From assembly GCA_003194445.1 (NCBI GenBank), contig PQXF01000028.1, positions 1 through 36,450 on the forward strand: a DNA stretch of 36,450 nucleotides, read 5' to 3'. The position numbers were made by a program, and so were the translations under genes. The notes below the pieces were generated by a model. That model did no database searches. It was not told the origin of the DNA and saw only the letters and a program-made list of their open reading frames with translations. Shown piece after piece: positions 22,431-31,286 of this stretch (positions are counted from its first letter, which is position 1; each line of letters starts with the position of its first letter). The DNA is from Candidatus Methanogaster sp. Lineage in GTDB: Archaea > Halobacteriota > Methanosarcinia > Methanosarcinales > Methanogasteraceae.

Positions 22431-22945
22431 TGTCCTGTTTTGTATCCGATCCTTATGGGGGTGAAGGGGTGAAGGGTGATCTGATGATGATTCAGTTGTG
22501 ACACCTCATGGATCGTGCTGGTAGGGTCTATCATCTGGCTGTCTCTGATGTTTGAGTTGCTATCGTGGATGTGTGTCTCTTTCTCACAGCTGAGGTTCAT
22601 TGCGTCTACAACCCCGCTCCTCTCCACACTGTCGTCTCTGCTGTAATGTCGCTTCTCGCTCATGGGCGGCTCGATTATGAACTGGTGGGAGCGATGTGCG
22701 TCTTCGGACGTTCCATCCATAGCCTGTCGGGGCGTCGTCTCGAAGATGTATGTGCAGACGCATGCCGTTTTGAACGGGTATTTCGTGCATGTTTCGCCTC
22801 TGTTTACGCACATAACTCGCCTGAGCGCATGACCAAAGCCGCCGCGGAAGGTGGGGGGTTTGTAGGGCGGGAGGGCGAGGTTGGTTTTTAGGGTGGTGGT
22901 GATTCGGTATTTGGCGAGGTTCGTTGGTTTGTTTCGCTTGTTCAC
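22427..22945 (-). pseudogene. Truncated second Cas6 copy
   Basis: The 172-residue frame starts at GTG (22945) and matches cas6 at 19705-20643 in the N-terminal part (RGGFGHALRRVMCVNRGETC). About 38 residues around the segment DLHLLLIGQAIDYAPYF are missing, and the last hundred or so residues are gone after RIGYKTGQ. One cysteine of the cluster (C49 of the full copy) is Tyr here. The DNA of the N-terminal part is very similar in the two genes. It keeps 4-bp overlaps with genes on both sides, so it may still serve translational coupling. It could be a decaying paralogue or a shortened regulator. Confidence 0.85.
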
Positions 22946-25452
22946 GATCGGGGCGATCTGATGTTATAGGGGTCTGGCAATACCGGTCGCTCTTTATATT
23001 CATTTGATTGCATACCTTCAAGATATCTTGTCGAACTGGGCGGTGGACCGGGCCATTCCAGCATTTTAAGAAGAATTTTTATCCGTTCAACTTCATTGAG
23101 CTTAGTACCACCACGCCGAAGTGAGTCCAGCATAGAATCTTCAAAAAGCTTAACGAACCACTCCGGGTCAACAGGATCCGCTGCCTCAGCCCAACCATTA
23201 GTATCAAACAATCGCTTATATCGCTTGATGCGGTTCGATATGTATAATTTCGGTTCGATCTTGACTGCACCCATTCCAAGTGGTTTACCCATGCCAAGCT
23301 TGTGACGATATTCATCTGCTTCGCCTGGCAGTGTAAGAGCCCAAAGCAGAGCTCCAAGTTCGTACTTGTGCAAGTTTTCAAAGTATATGCGAAAGGTAAA
23401 CGTAACTCCTGTATTAACCGGCCTGATGTGAGTATACTGTGTTTTAGATTTGTTAACATCCGCTGGATTTGCTTCGATATCTTTCAGAGGAATATCACCC
23501 TTATGCCAGTACATCTTGCAGCCACGAATCACAGTTTCATCGGGTGAAGGGGTACCATAATGAGCTAACGAATTTTTATCATCCGGGTTATGATTTTTTT
23601 GGAGATCCTGAACAAGATAGTGCTGGAACGATGTCGGTTTGGGTGAGGAAAGAACTTTTGGTGTGATTGGTTCTTTATTCAACCAGGTGCCATCAGTTGT
23701 AGGTTCCACCTTAGGTTCCACCTTAGGTTCCACCTTAGCATCCGTGAAGAAAACACGCCCAGCACGTGCTTCCTTCATATAATATATATTCAGCATGCCG
23801 TTCTCCGTTTTAATTTTTAGATCATGGCTTCTTCCAGAGCTCAATTTCAGGGTCGCCTTTTCTTTCTTCTCATCGACCACTATTTCGGCTGAGTTTTCAT
23901 CCTTATGGATAAAAATGGTTTTGCGGTCATCAGATTTGTTTATAGGTGCATTTTCTGCCCAGTCCGCATCGAAATCATCTTTGAGGACTCGCAGGAGTCT
24001 ATCGCCATTGTTTTCTGATACACTGTCCCAGCTAAACAAAAACAGCTCCTCATCAATGTAACCAAAGATGGCTTCAGCCAGATCAATGCCACATGGCTTT
24101 AGTATACGATCAGGAACAAAATTATTAATGGATTCGTCGTAAGGTAACCTGAACATCATCGTCGGTCCGAAAAATACAAGTTGCTCTTTGCCGTCCACAA
24201 CATCTACAAGATAGAAAAGCGGGTCACCATCATTCTTAAGGGGGCGAGTTTTGAATCCTCTTGCCATGTCTCGATCTTCTTCGTAGAGATGCCACATTTT
24301 ATCAGGGATTTGAATCGAGTCCGCTTTATCATCAGATTCGTAGATCGCACAGTGCATATGTTTCCCCCTCATGTGCCCACTGCGCACCAGCACAGCCTTT
24401 TCGAACCCTGCTGGTTTATATCCCGTCTGGTCCACATCCGATGCCTTCTCAACAACAGCAAGACGCAACGTTACTCGATTTGTCCGATTTATCCGTCCTT
24501 TTGGTGGACGTATGAAAATATCAATAAGGTCACCAGCAGTATAATCATCCTCTGGATCGTGCCCCTTACAGACTACATCATACTCAACATGCACAAAAGT
24601 TTCTTTATTGAAATCTTTCTTAGCAGGTTGAATCCACCATGTCCCATCCTTTTTCCTGAGATAACCTCCCCGCACCGTTTGCTGCGGATAATCGAACCGC
24701 CGCCCCCATAGTCCAAGCAGCTTTGAGCGATAATACCTACCAAAACTTCCCCCCTCTCCAACAGCACGGTAAACCAGATTTTTATCCGTCACCCACTGTA
24801 CCTTTCCATACCCTGCAATTTCCACCAGTGCTCGCACCATTCCGCGCAGACTGCTACCTGGAATCAAGGGGCACCTTTTGTTTTCTATGTGGGAGAATTG
24901 AGCACGCTCATTTTGTATCCTTTCAGGTAATTTATCAAATGACATCTCACCAAATTCACTGAACAAATTCAGGTAAATTTTTAGCTCCCCCATCTCTATT
25001 TTGAGTTTTAACTCATAACTTGTACCATCATTGATGATTAGGGTAGCTTTTTCCTCCTTTTCGCTGATTACTACTTCGGCTGAGTGTTCTTCCTTGGAGA
25101 TACGAATGGTTTTTCCGTTAGTCGATTTGCTAATTTCTGCATTTTCCAACCAACGAACCTTGCAAATATCTTTGAGGAAATTTCGGACTTTCTCGCTATC
25201 GCTCCCAGGGACATTATCCCAGCTAAATAAATACAAATCTTTCATACCACATCGCGTATATAATGGCGATTCAGTGGTCAGGCTACACGCTATGTAACCG
25301 GTTTCACCAGTGTAGACATCCTGATCCAGAACATCATCCACAAGCACCACTTTTTCAGGCAGAGGCACAAAGTTGTAAGGAGCATAAGCCCAGAACTCCT
25401 TATTGTTTCTACCGCGTCGTTTTCGCGTTGGATTATCATGTTTTGGAATCAT
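22942..25452 (-). CDS. TIGR03986-like type III RAMP protein with two inserted modules
   Basis: The 836-residue protein has RAMP features of the TIGR03986 family: TESPLYTR near residue 60, CPLIPGSSLRGMVRALVEI at 194-212, GIDLAEAIFGY at 455-465, RAGRVFFTDA at 563-572 and a C-terminal G-rich loop GMGKPLGMGAVKI. Two modules of about 90 residues (residues 72-161 and 469-558) interrupt it and are about half identical to each other. A KVEPKVEPKVEP linker of nine-base DNA units follows the second. Without the inserts the length fits the family. It probably forms part of the backbone of the III-D-like effector. Overlaps of 4 bp join it to csx19 and to the cas6 remnant. Confidence 0.85.
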   Translation of the reverse strand: MIPKHDNPTRKRRGRNNKEFWAYAPYNFVPLPEKVVLVDDVLDQDVYTGETGYIACSLTTESPLYTRCGMKDLYLFSWDNVPGSDSEKVRNFLKDICKVRWLENAEISKSTNGKTIRISKEEHSAEVVISEKEEKATLIINDGTSYELKLKIEMGELKIYLNLFSEFGEMSFDKLPERIQNERAQFSHIENKRCPLIPGSSLRGMVRALVEIAGYGKVQWVTDKNLVYRAVGEGGSFGRYYRSKLLGLWGRRFDYPQQTVRGGYLRKKDGTWWIQPAKKDFNKETFVHVEYDVVCKGHDPEDDYTAGDLIDIFIRPPKGRINRTNRVTLRLAVVEKASDVDQTGYKPAGFEKAVLVRSGHMRGKHMHCAIYESDDKADSIQIPDKMWHLYEEDRDMARGFKTRPLKNDGDPLFYLVDVVDGKEQLVFFGPTMMFRLPYDESINNFVPDRILKPCGIDLAEAIFGYIDEELFLFSWDSVSENNGDRLLRVLKDDFDADWAENAPINKSDDRKTIFIHKDENSAEIVVDEKKEKATLKLSSGRSHDLKIKTENGMLNIYYMKEARAGRVFFTDAKVEPKVEPKVEPTTDGTWLNKEPITPKVLSSPKPTSFQHYLVQDLQKNHNPDDKNSLAHYGTPSPDETVIRGCKMYWHKGDIPLKDIEANPADVNKSKTQYTHIRPVNTGVTFTFRIYFENLHKYELGALLWALTLPGEADEYRHKLGMGKPLGMGAVKIEPKLYISNRIKRYKRLFDTNGWAEAADPVDPEWFVKLFEDSMLDSLRRGGTKLNEVERIKILLKMLEWPGPPPSSTRYLEGMQSNEYKERPVLPDPYNIRSPRS
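23779..24048 (-). repeat. Inserted 90-residue module, copy 2
   Basis: Residues 469-558 of the RAMP protein read ELFLFSWDSVSENNGDRL at one end and TENGMLNIY at the other. They align end to end with copy 1, with about 44 identical residues of 89 by my count. The module sits between GYIDE and ARAGRVFFTDA, segments that I expect to be adjacent in relatives. Confidence 0.8.
24970..25239 (-). repeat. Inserted 90-residue module, copy 1
   Basis: Residues 72-161 read DLYLFSWDNVPGSDSEKV at the start and EMGELKIY at the end. The copy falls in the loop between the first RAMP strand (ESPLYTR) and the PGSSLRG loop. I recall similar segments (SWDEIPGND type) in unrelated archaeal proteins, which would make it a dispersed module. 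Confidence 0.8.
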
Positions 25453-26027
25453 TTTGTTCTCCTCTTTTCATTGAATGGGCCAATAGATATCAACCGACTG
25501 AACGCAACATACGCCTGTCCTTCGTGATCATAATCTACAAAATGACGCACATTAAGCACCAGGAGATGTTCGAGCTCCCCCTCTGGAACTGGCATTGGTG
25601 GGGCGTGGCGCAATCCCTCCGCACCATGGCGCAGCCGGACAAAACCCTCCTCGGTTTTTTCAACGTGTGTTCCCCACAATAGATGACATTCGTCATAATA
25701 CTCTGCTATACTCCCCTCCCCTTCGACCGCCAATCTGGCCGACCAGCCATCATCACTTTTCCACAGGTAGAGTTCACCAATCTCGCCAAATAAGCGTGCC
25801 ATCTGGAGAGTTTTTGCCCTCAGTTCAGGTCCGAATAAACTGGTTGATAGATGCAGACCATCATCACGCATCTCACCCCATATCACCCCATCATCAGCAT
25901 GGGCTAACAGCCAGTGGAAGGTGTGAGTATTAGCTTGCTGCTCCAGCCATGTTTTAATATCGCCGTTAAAATCTGCAGGTACGGTAACCGTCTCGACTAT
26001 ACATTTGGTCTCTTTAATTTCAGTCAT
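25449..26027 (-). CDS. csx19: Csx19 (TIGR03984-like), type III-D accessory subunit
   Basis: The 192-residue protein contains WLLAHADDGVIWGEM, then GELYLWKSDDGWSARL, then YDECHLLWGTHVEKTEEGF and LNVRHFVDYDHEGQAYVAFSRL in successive parts, the pattern of the TIGR03984/Csx19 family. Csx19 is a marker of type III-D loci, with a structural place in the effector complex. It overlaps both neighbours by 4 bp. No catalytic motif is visible. Confidence 0.82.
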   Translation of the reverse strand: MTEIKETKCIVETVTVPADFNGDIKTWLEQQANTHTFHWLLAHADDGVIWGEMRDDGLHLSTSLFGPELRAKTLQMARLFGEIGELYLWKSDDGWSARLAVEGEGSIAEYYDECHLLWGTHVEKTEEGFVRLRHGAEGLRHAPPMPVPEGELEHLLVLNVRHFVDYDHEGQAYVAFSRLISIGPFNEKRRTK

Positions 26028-27448
26028 CTCTGCATCTCCTTGCAGAAAGCTTGTACAAAGTCTTCAAGGCTTCCTGGGTCTCCGTCAATATCCAGTTGAC
26101 CTTTTGCCTGATTGATAGTCCACTCACGAGATTTGGAATTTGCCTTCTTGAGCACAAGCGTTGCTGTCCTCCCACGCAAACGCCCCCTCCCCACACCGAT
26201 TTCACCACCCAGCGGAAGATCCCCCGTCCATATATCTTTAAGCAGGAGAAGCGTCAGTCCGATTTCTGCATCCTCTGGCTGCTGAATCATAATATTCACT
26301 CGAATGCCAGTACCCTCCTGCCCGAACACCGGCTGCTCACTAAAGAGGGCTGATGGAAATGAGCCACCAGTAAAACGATCGATCTTAACCCGGCTCTGCA
26401 CAATGTCCAATGGTTTGATTATCTCAGTTTCTGCAGTGATAAACCGGCTTGCGAATAGTTCATCATCAGAATGCACATTTTTAATATCCGAACCGAACAG
26501 TTCCTCCACCATATCTCTACCATTTCCGTTTTTGCTAACGGTGTTTGCGATACGCAGTGCTCTCGCTCGAAGTGCCCCGGCCAGACTGGTACCGCTGAGT
26601 ACAGGTACCGCTCGCTCACCACGTTTTGATTTCAGATGAACACTATCAGGTGCATTGACATCATCAAAGTCTGATCGAATTAGTAGAGAACCGTCCAAGG
26701 AAAAAGTGGCATTCACTGTGAAACTGTTCCGGTTATCCGTGTCAGTATCAGTAGCGCCAAGCAATTTCGAAATGTCTGATTCTGGCTCTCTTTCTTCTTT
26801 CTTATCGTTCTTTAGCCAGCCGATCAACCCTTTCGGCTCGGTCAGATCATAACGGCAAACGTTCCACCCGCGGACTCTGCATCTGCCAAATCCCCGTCGT
26901 TTGCGAACGCCCAAACTAATCTCCCCTTGTTCCAACCCTTGCAGAGCAATAGCCATACCCCGTATCAGATCATCTCGTTTGTTTTCCCGTATCAATAGTT
27001 CCATTCTTATGCGAAAAACACTTCCCGCTGCAATCAGTTCGAAATCGAACTTATTCTTGTCCTGTGCTGTTCTGGTACGAGGATCAATTTTCACCCCATC
27101 TCTCAGTTCCACAGATGGTTTATCGCCAATTGAGTCGCAGACGATGAGTAAGCTCTGTTCACCCCCGTCATCTTCTTGAATACCAAACAGAGTTGAATAA
27201 AGAGAGCCTTTACCACCCTCTCCCCAATAGCCACATTCACGTTCTCGCAAATAACTGCGCAGAGCACCGGCCAGCGAAGCTCCGGTTAATAATGCACAGT
27301 TCTCCAGCGGATCTAACAGAAGAGGTATATCCACCAGTGATCCGCTATCGCCTGATCCAAAACCTGCTGGCGTTTCCAGGATCAAATCACCCTGAATGAT
27401 TATCCTCTCTACGATCTCACGGCTTTCCAACCAGTGCGGTTTAGTCAT
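26024..27448 (-). CDS. Double Csm3-like RAMP protein (type III-D)
   Basis: The 474-residue protein has two RAMP units in tandem. The first has VDIPLLLDP with LLTGASLAGALRSYL, and the G-rich loop GVRKRRGFGRCRV near residue 193. The second has PVLSGTSLAGALRARAL and ends with a loop GGEIGVGRGRLRGR. Such fused Csm3-type backbone units are typical of III-D and related complexes, where each unit covers six bases of guide and may cut target RNA. Acidic residues lie ahead of both GxSLxGALR loops, but the catalytic Asp cannot be assigned with certainty. Overlaps of 4 bp join it to csx10 and csx19. Confidence 0.85.
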   Translation of the reverse strand: MTKPHWLESREIVERIIIQGDLILETPAGFGSGDSGSLVDIPLLLDPLENCALLTGASLAGALRSYLRERECGYWGEGGKGSLYSTLFGIQEDDGGEQSLLIVCDSIGDKPSVELRDGVKIDPRTRTAQDKNKFDFELIAAGSVFRIRMELLIRENKRDDLIRGMAIALQGLEQGEISLGVRKRRGFGRCRVRGWNVCRYDLTEPKGLIGWLKNDKKEEREPESDISKLLGATDTDTDNRNSFTVNATFSLDGSLLIRSDFDDVNAPDSVHLKSKRGERAVPVLSGTSLAGALRARALRIANTVSKNGNGRDMVEELFGSDIKNVHSDDELFASRFITAETEIIKPLDIVQSRVKIDRFTGGSFPSALFSEQPVFGQEGTGIRVNIMIQQPEDAEIGLTLLLLKDIWTGDLPLGGEIGVGRGRLRGRTATLVLKKANSKSREWTINQAKGQLDIDGDPGSLEDFVQAFCKEMQR

Positions 27449-29031
27449 TTGTTCGCCTCCTCGAGTTTGATTGCCTTATGCAGAACGCCATCGATCAGGC
27501 GCATAGTATATTCGAGAGCCAGATCATCGGTCATGTCTGGTGTTATCCCCCCCACAGAGGGTGTTTTATCAAAACCTTCACTAAGTAGCCCCCGAATACT
27601 ATTTGGTTTACCTGCTCTTTCTTCAAGCCACTTGTACAGGGATTCTCCGTCGATCGTAGCGTTCTTGAACTGACGCTCGGCTGGTTTTTTTTCCATCCCG
27701 CCAAGGTGCTGGAGTATCAGCCCTGCATCATTTTCGCTCCAGGCACGGCGGGTAATCACACGCATGCGGGAGAGTTGAGCATTGTGCATGCCCTTACGAT
27801 CGAGGCTTAGTTCATTGATCTTTTTCACAAGCGCCTGATCGAGGTTAGCTCGCATCATACGGTTCACAATTATAAGAGTGAGCTCTGCACTTTCTCCTTC
27901 TAATTTGAAGGATGCCGGAGGATTAGATGGAACCGGAGGTTCCACATTTATTTTACCCGCCCAACTCCAGTCAACCGCAATCCGCCCAAAACCCTCTTCC
28001 CGTTTTTCACCAATTCCAGAAAGTTCAAGTGTTTCTAAGCAGTTACGCAACACGGGATCAGCTTCATACACAAAAACACTGCCCGCCCGAATCGCCAGTG
28101 TTTGGGGGAGTGGTAGGTTCCATGTGCGGTTGAATCCCCCTCTTACACGGGTATGCACGAAAGCCTTCTTGAGGTCTGGTCGAATGTCACTGTTGCTGTG
28201 ATCCTTGAGCCCACGGGTGCGCACTAAAGCCTGCTCGATACTGGCAACATGCGCTCCGGTTTTGCGGTCACGTACGATGGCATCACTTAAGAGAGCGACA
28301 ACAATATTGCCTCCCATCCCATCATCGGTTGGATTGTATTCCTTCCAACCCTCTACTGGTTTCACAGTGTCTATTTTCACACGCCCATAACCGGCAAGGT
28401 GCGACTTTCCAAAACCCAGTATTGGATTTTCGGCAAGAATGTCCTTGATGCAGTCGATATCTGAACTGTTATCTGCTAATACCACTCCAGCAAAATCTTG
28501 GCCAGAGTCCAGTGCAAGGTAGCGAAAAATTGTACTACCCTCCTCGGTCACGTTCTGACGGTCGGCACGAGCGGTATGGATTTTGATCTGAGTGACCGGG
28601 TTATAAAACTCGGTTTGCTGTTTCCCCTCATCGTCATCCCATATCCAGCAAAAAGGTTCATTAACAACTTTCCAGACTTTGTTGGATTCGTCATCTTTGA
28701 GGTCACGATCATCAATAATAGCAAAGTCGTAGACCGGTTCTTCCGTGTCCTTCTCTACATGCCATGAAAGAGGCGTTGGTAACATGCGTTCGCCTGTTTG
28801 AAAACGAGGATAAGCGTTCAAGAATCGCACAGTACCATCGAAAAAAAGTCTGCGAAAGTCAGCATCTGTAGCATCTCCCTTCGCTCCATGAAGATGCTTA
28901 GCTATTAGTGCGCCGCGGATCACACTTCCTGGTATGAAATTAAACCCAACCGCACTGTTGGGGTCCCCGCCACCCAACTGCGTAACCAGTACCGGTTCCA
29001 GCAGATGGATTTGAAAAGTCAATGCATTCAT
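27445..29031 (-). CDS. csx10: Csx10, Cas5-like RAMP of type III-D
   Basis: The 528-residue protein starts LTFQIHLLEPVLVTQLGGGD and has FIPGSVIRGALIAKHL, as in Csx10. A mid-protein loop ILGFGKSHLAGYGRV and a later GIGEKREEGFGRIAVDW form the G-rich RAMP loops. Csx10 occupies the Cas5/Csm4-like position that holds the crRNA 5' handle and contacts Cas10. It overlaps the csm3-like gene and the double RAMP gene by 4 bp on each side. Confidence 0.87.
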   Translation of the reverse strand: MNALTFQIHLLEPVLVTQLGGGDPNSAVGFNFIPGSVIRGALIAKHLHGAKGDATDADFRRLFFDGTVRFLNAYPRFQTGERMLPTPLSWHVEKDTEEPVYDFAIIDDRDLKDDESNKVWKVVNEPFCWIWDDDEGKQQTEFYNPVTQIKIHTARADRQNVTEEGSTIFRYLALDSGQDFAGVVLADNSSDIDCIKDILAENPILGFGKSHLAGYGRVKIDTVKPVEGWKEYNPTDDGMGGNIVVALLSDAIVRDRKTGAHVASIEQALVRTRGLKDHSNSDIRPDLKKAFVHTRVRGGFNRTWNLPLPQTLAIRAGSVFVYEADPVLRNCLETLELSGIGEKREEGFGRIAVDWSWAGKINVEPPVPSNPPASFKLEGESAELTLIIVNRMMRANLDQALVKKINELSLDRKGMHNAQLSRMRVITRRAWSENDAGLILQHLGGMEKKPAERQFKNATIDGESLYKWLEERAGKPNSIRGLLSEGFDKTPSVGGITPDMTDDLALEYTMRLIDGVLHKAIKLEEANK

Positions 29032-29711
29032 CCAATCACCTTCTTCTCAAAGATCGCGAAGTGTTTGTAAGTCTCATCTTCGCCTTCCTCGTTGCATAGC
29101 ATTGCAGTGAGTTCACCTCTCCCCCGGTTTCGTCCGGTGCCGGCTCTTCTGAAAGCTTTGACGCAGGCTGCCAGCAAGGGCAAGTCCATATCTGAGGGCT
29201 CCTGATTGAAACTAAGTTCAGCCTCAAAGGGCGTCTCTCTCAGTATAACGCGCATTGCACGCAGAGATCCTTTTTTGGGAGCGCCTGATTCGCTGATGGC
29301 AGTCTGGCGGCGGATGGCAGTGAGGGAGTTCAACACCTGCTCACGTCCCAATTTGTTATTTCCTACTTCCGAAGCGATTGCAATCGCATTTCGTAGGTCT
29401 TCAGGTAGTTTTGCATCACTTATGTGAAGAATGGCTTTATCAGAGTCGGTGCTGCCAGGGTTACCAAACAGATGTTTGGCTGCTTTATTAAAGTCATGAT
29501 CTTTATTCAGTGGTGCCAGTGCAAAAAGGATATTGGCGCACTCTTCTTCCAGCAGACCTTTAAGCGATCGCCCACCCAAGAAAGGCAAACCGTATCGATC
29601 ATGTTGCACTTCTGCATCAACCAGACTTGCCAGACCATCGCCCCTTCCAAAAGTGGCATCACTTTTTGTAACAAACTTAAGCCAATATGTGGTCACTTTC
29701 CACCACCTCAT
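29028..29711 (-). CDS. Csm3-like RAMP protein
   Basis: The 227-residue protein begins WLKFVTKSDATFGRGDGLAS and continues VDAEVQHDRYGLPFLGGRSL, then KGLLEEECANILF, the usual arrangement of III-D Csm3-type proteins. The Asp in VDAEV is a candidate for the target-RNA cleavage residue. The G-rich loop RRAGTGRNRGRGELTAML lies near the C terminus. It starts inside the cas10 stop (4-bp overlap). Confidence 0.86.
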   Translation of the reverse strand: MRWWKVTTYWLKFVTKSDATFGRGDGLASLVDAEVQHDRYGLPFLGGRSLKGLLEEECANILFALAPLNKDHDFNKAAKHLFGNPGSTDSDKAILHISDAKLPEDLRNAIAIASEVGNNKLGREQVLNSLTAIRRQTAISESGAPKKGSLRAMRVILRETPFEAELSFNQEPSDMDLPLLAACVKAFRRAGTGRNRGRGELTAMLCNEEGEDETYKHFAIFEKKVIG

Positions 29712-31267
29712 TTGAGCGGTATAAAAAAGTCCATAGCTTCGATGGCATCAAAGCAGGTGCACCGCTGATCAACCCAGCCTGTGCGGCGGGAGGAAGTGGG
29801 ATTGTTCTTGATTTCTGGCAATCTGTGTGGTTCATACGCTGTAACAAACTGCTCAACGGTTTCTGGTCCGGCACGCAAAGCCTCGCGCAAATCCATGAGT
29901 TTGTTTCGTCTGTCGCTCCAATCTCTCTTAAATTCCCCAATTATAGCGGTAAAAATATCCCATGAATGCCAGTCTGCACCAACCGATTCACCCAGACACA
30001 AGGGACGCATGTACAATTCTCCATCATCAACGGTATATTCTCGCTTCCTAATGTCATCCAGACTGCCTATAGGTCCGCTTGCTGCAAAGTGCCAGTCCAT
30101 GGCTGAGATGTCTCGTCCATTAATGTAGTTCTTGGCTGACTTTGCTAAATCCTCTGCAAGTGTAACAGCACGGGAAAACGGATAGTGGGATTTTACTATG
30201 GCTATTCCGGCCCTGGCAGAGATAGGTTCTTTGTCGCTTAATTTTGAATCCTGTGAGGTTAGTTTCCTTAAATAAAATTCAGTCAGAGTGAGCCCCAGAC
30301 GACCATCGCAAACAAAGGTTACGTCATCACCACCAAAGACGATTGGGCGAAAAGGGAGTTTGTTATCACGGATATTTACATCTCCTATTTTACCATTATC
30401 TATAGATTCTGTCAACTGGCTAATACTTGCATCGAGAGCCTTTTTTGTCTGTTCTTCAACCGATTCAGAAAAAGCGCGGATAGCTTTGACATATTCACGG
30501 TTATCAGCAGAATATTTGTTAGAAATAGCCTGAACACGTTTACCCATTCCATTTCCATCTGTGTGGACCACCGCTATATAGCTTGATTCGTGTTTGGTGC
30601 CAAAGTCGTTAAAATTTGATACGTATTCAAGATACTCATCATGCAGAGGAAACTTTTTTTGGAGTTCTTTGTTTGCATCTTTAAAGGAACGCCATTTAGC
30701 AGCGATCTCACCTGAAATACGAACATTCTTTTTTGGATTGCTTCCGGATTCGGGGTGGATGTCAACTGCTGGCAACCCAGTGTACTGACAATCTGCTGTT
30801 ACCCCCAGTCCTAAAACATGACTTGAAACGCCCCTGTTATGCTTCTTTTTGTTCACATCACAGACGGTGTCCAACACAGCTTGTGTAAGCTGGGGCTTAT
30901 CCCAATCAAAATCTGTATGACAGACAACTAACTGCAAGCCAGGAGCTTTTACGAGGACTCTGCGAGTGATCTGCTTTGTAAACTTTATAGCCAACTCTTT
31001 GCCTCTGAAAAGAATGACGGTATTACCGCCTCCTGCGTATACCAATTCCGAATTCAAACCACTATTTTCAATGGCTGCATCAGGATCGATATTACCTTTA
31101 ATATCAACATTGGTTTTACCCAGTTCGACCAATCCTTCAAACACCCAGTCATTAGTGGCACAATGCACCAGCCACGATGCTCCCACGTTATGCTGCAGGT
31201 TGTTACTGCCGAAAATGTAGTTCTGAATCCCGGCGGTGTCTATCATGGTAACAGTGTATTCGGTCAT
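29708..31267 (-). CDS. cas10: Cas10, HD-less, with GGDD cyclase site
   Basis: The 519-residue protein starts VTMIDTAGIQNYIFGSNNLQ and has YAGGGNTVILF near 77-87 in the first palm. The second palm contains HTDGNGMG at 235-242 and GGDDVTFV at 312-319. The intact GGDD supports cyclic oligoadenylate synthesis. There is no N-terminal HD nuclease domain, so DNA cleavage by Cas10 is unlikely; the short length fits type III-D. It is 19 bp downstream of the CARF-nuclease gene and is probably the main signal source for the CARF and SAVED proteins here. Confidence 0.92.
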   Translation of the reverse strand: MTEYTVTMIDTAGIQNYIFGSNNLQHNVGASWLVHCATNDWVFEGLVELGKTNVDIKGNIDPDAAIENSGLNSELVYAGGGNTVILFRGKELAIKFTKQITRRVLVKAPGLQLVVCHTDFDWDKPQLTQAVLDTVCDVNKKKHNRGVSSHVLGLGVTADCQYTGLPAVDIHPESGSNPKKNVRISGEIAAKWRSFKDANKELQKKFPLHDEYLEYVSNFNDFGTKHESSYIAVVHTDGNGMGKRVQAISNKYSADNREYVKAIRAFSESVEEQTKKALDASISQLTESIDNGKIGDVNIRDNKLPFRPIVFGGDDVTFVCDGRLGLTLTEFYLRKLTSQDSKLSDKEPISARAGIAIVKSHYPFSRAVTLAEDLAKSAKNYINGRDISAMDWHFAASGPIGSLDDIRKREYTVDDGELYMRPLCLGESVGADWHSWDIFTAIIGEFKRDWSDRRNKLMDLREALRAGPETVEQFVTAYEPHRLPEIKNNPTSSRRTGWVDQRCTCFDAIEAMDFFIPLK

Positions 31268-31286
31268 TTAGGTCGTCTCCTTTTGA

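Noticed and set aside
23720-23750. KVEP triple repeat as a functional motif
   Set aside because: It is a short tandem duplication of a linker next to the inserted module, with no sign of function.
24181-24711. 176-residue plus-strand frame inside the RAMP gene
   Set aside because: It is antisense to a clear cas gene and shows no family features.
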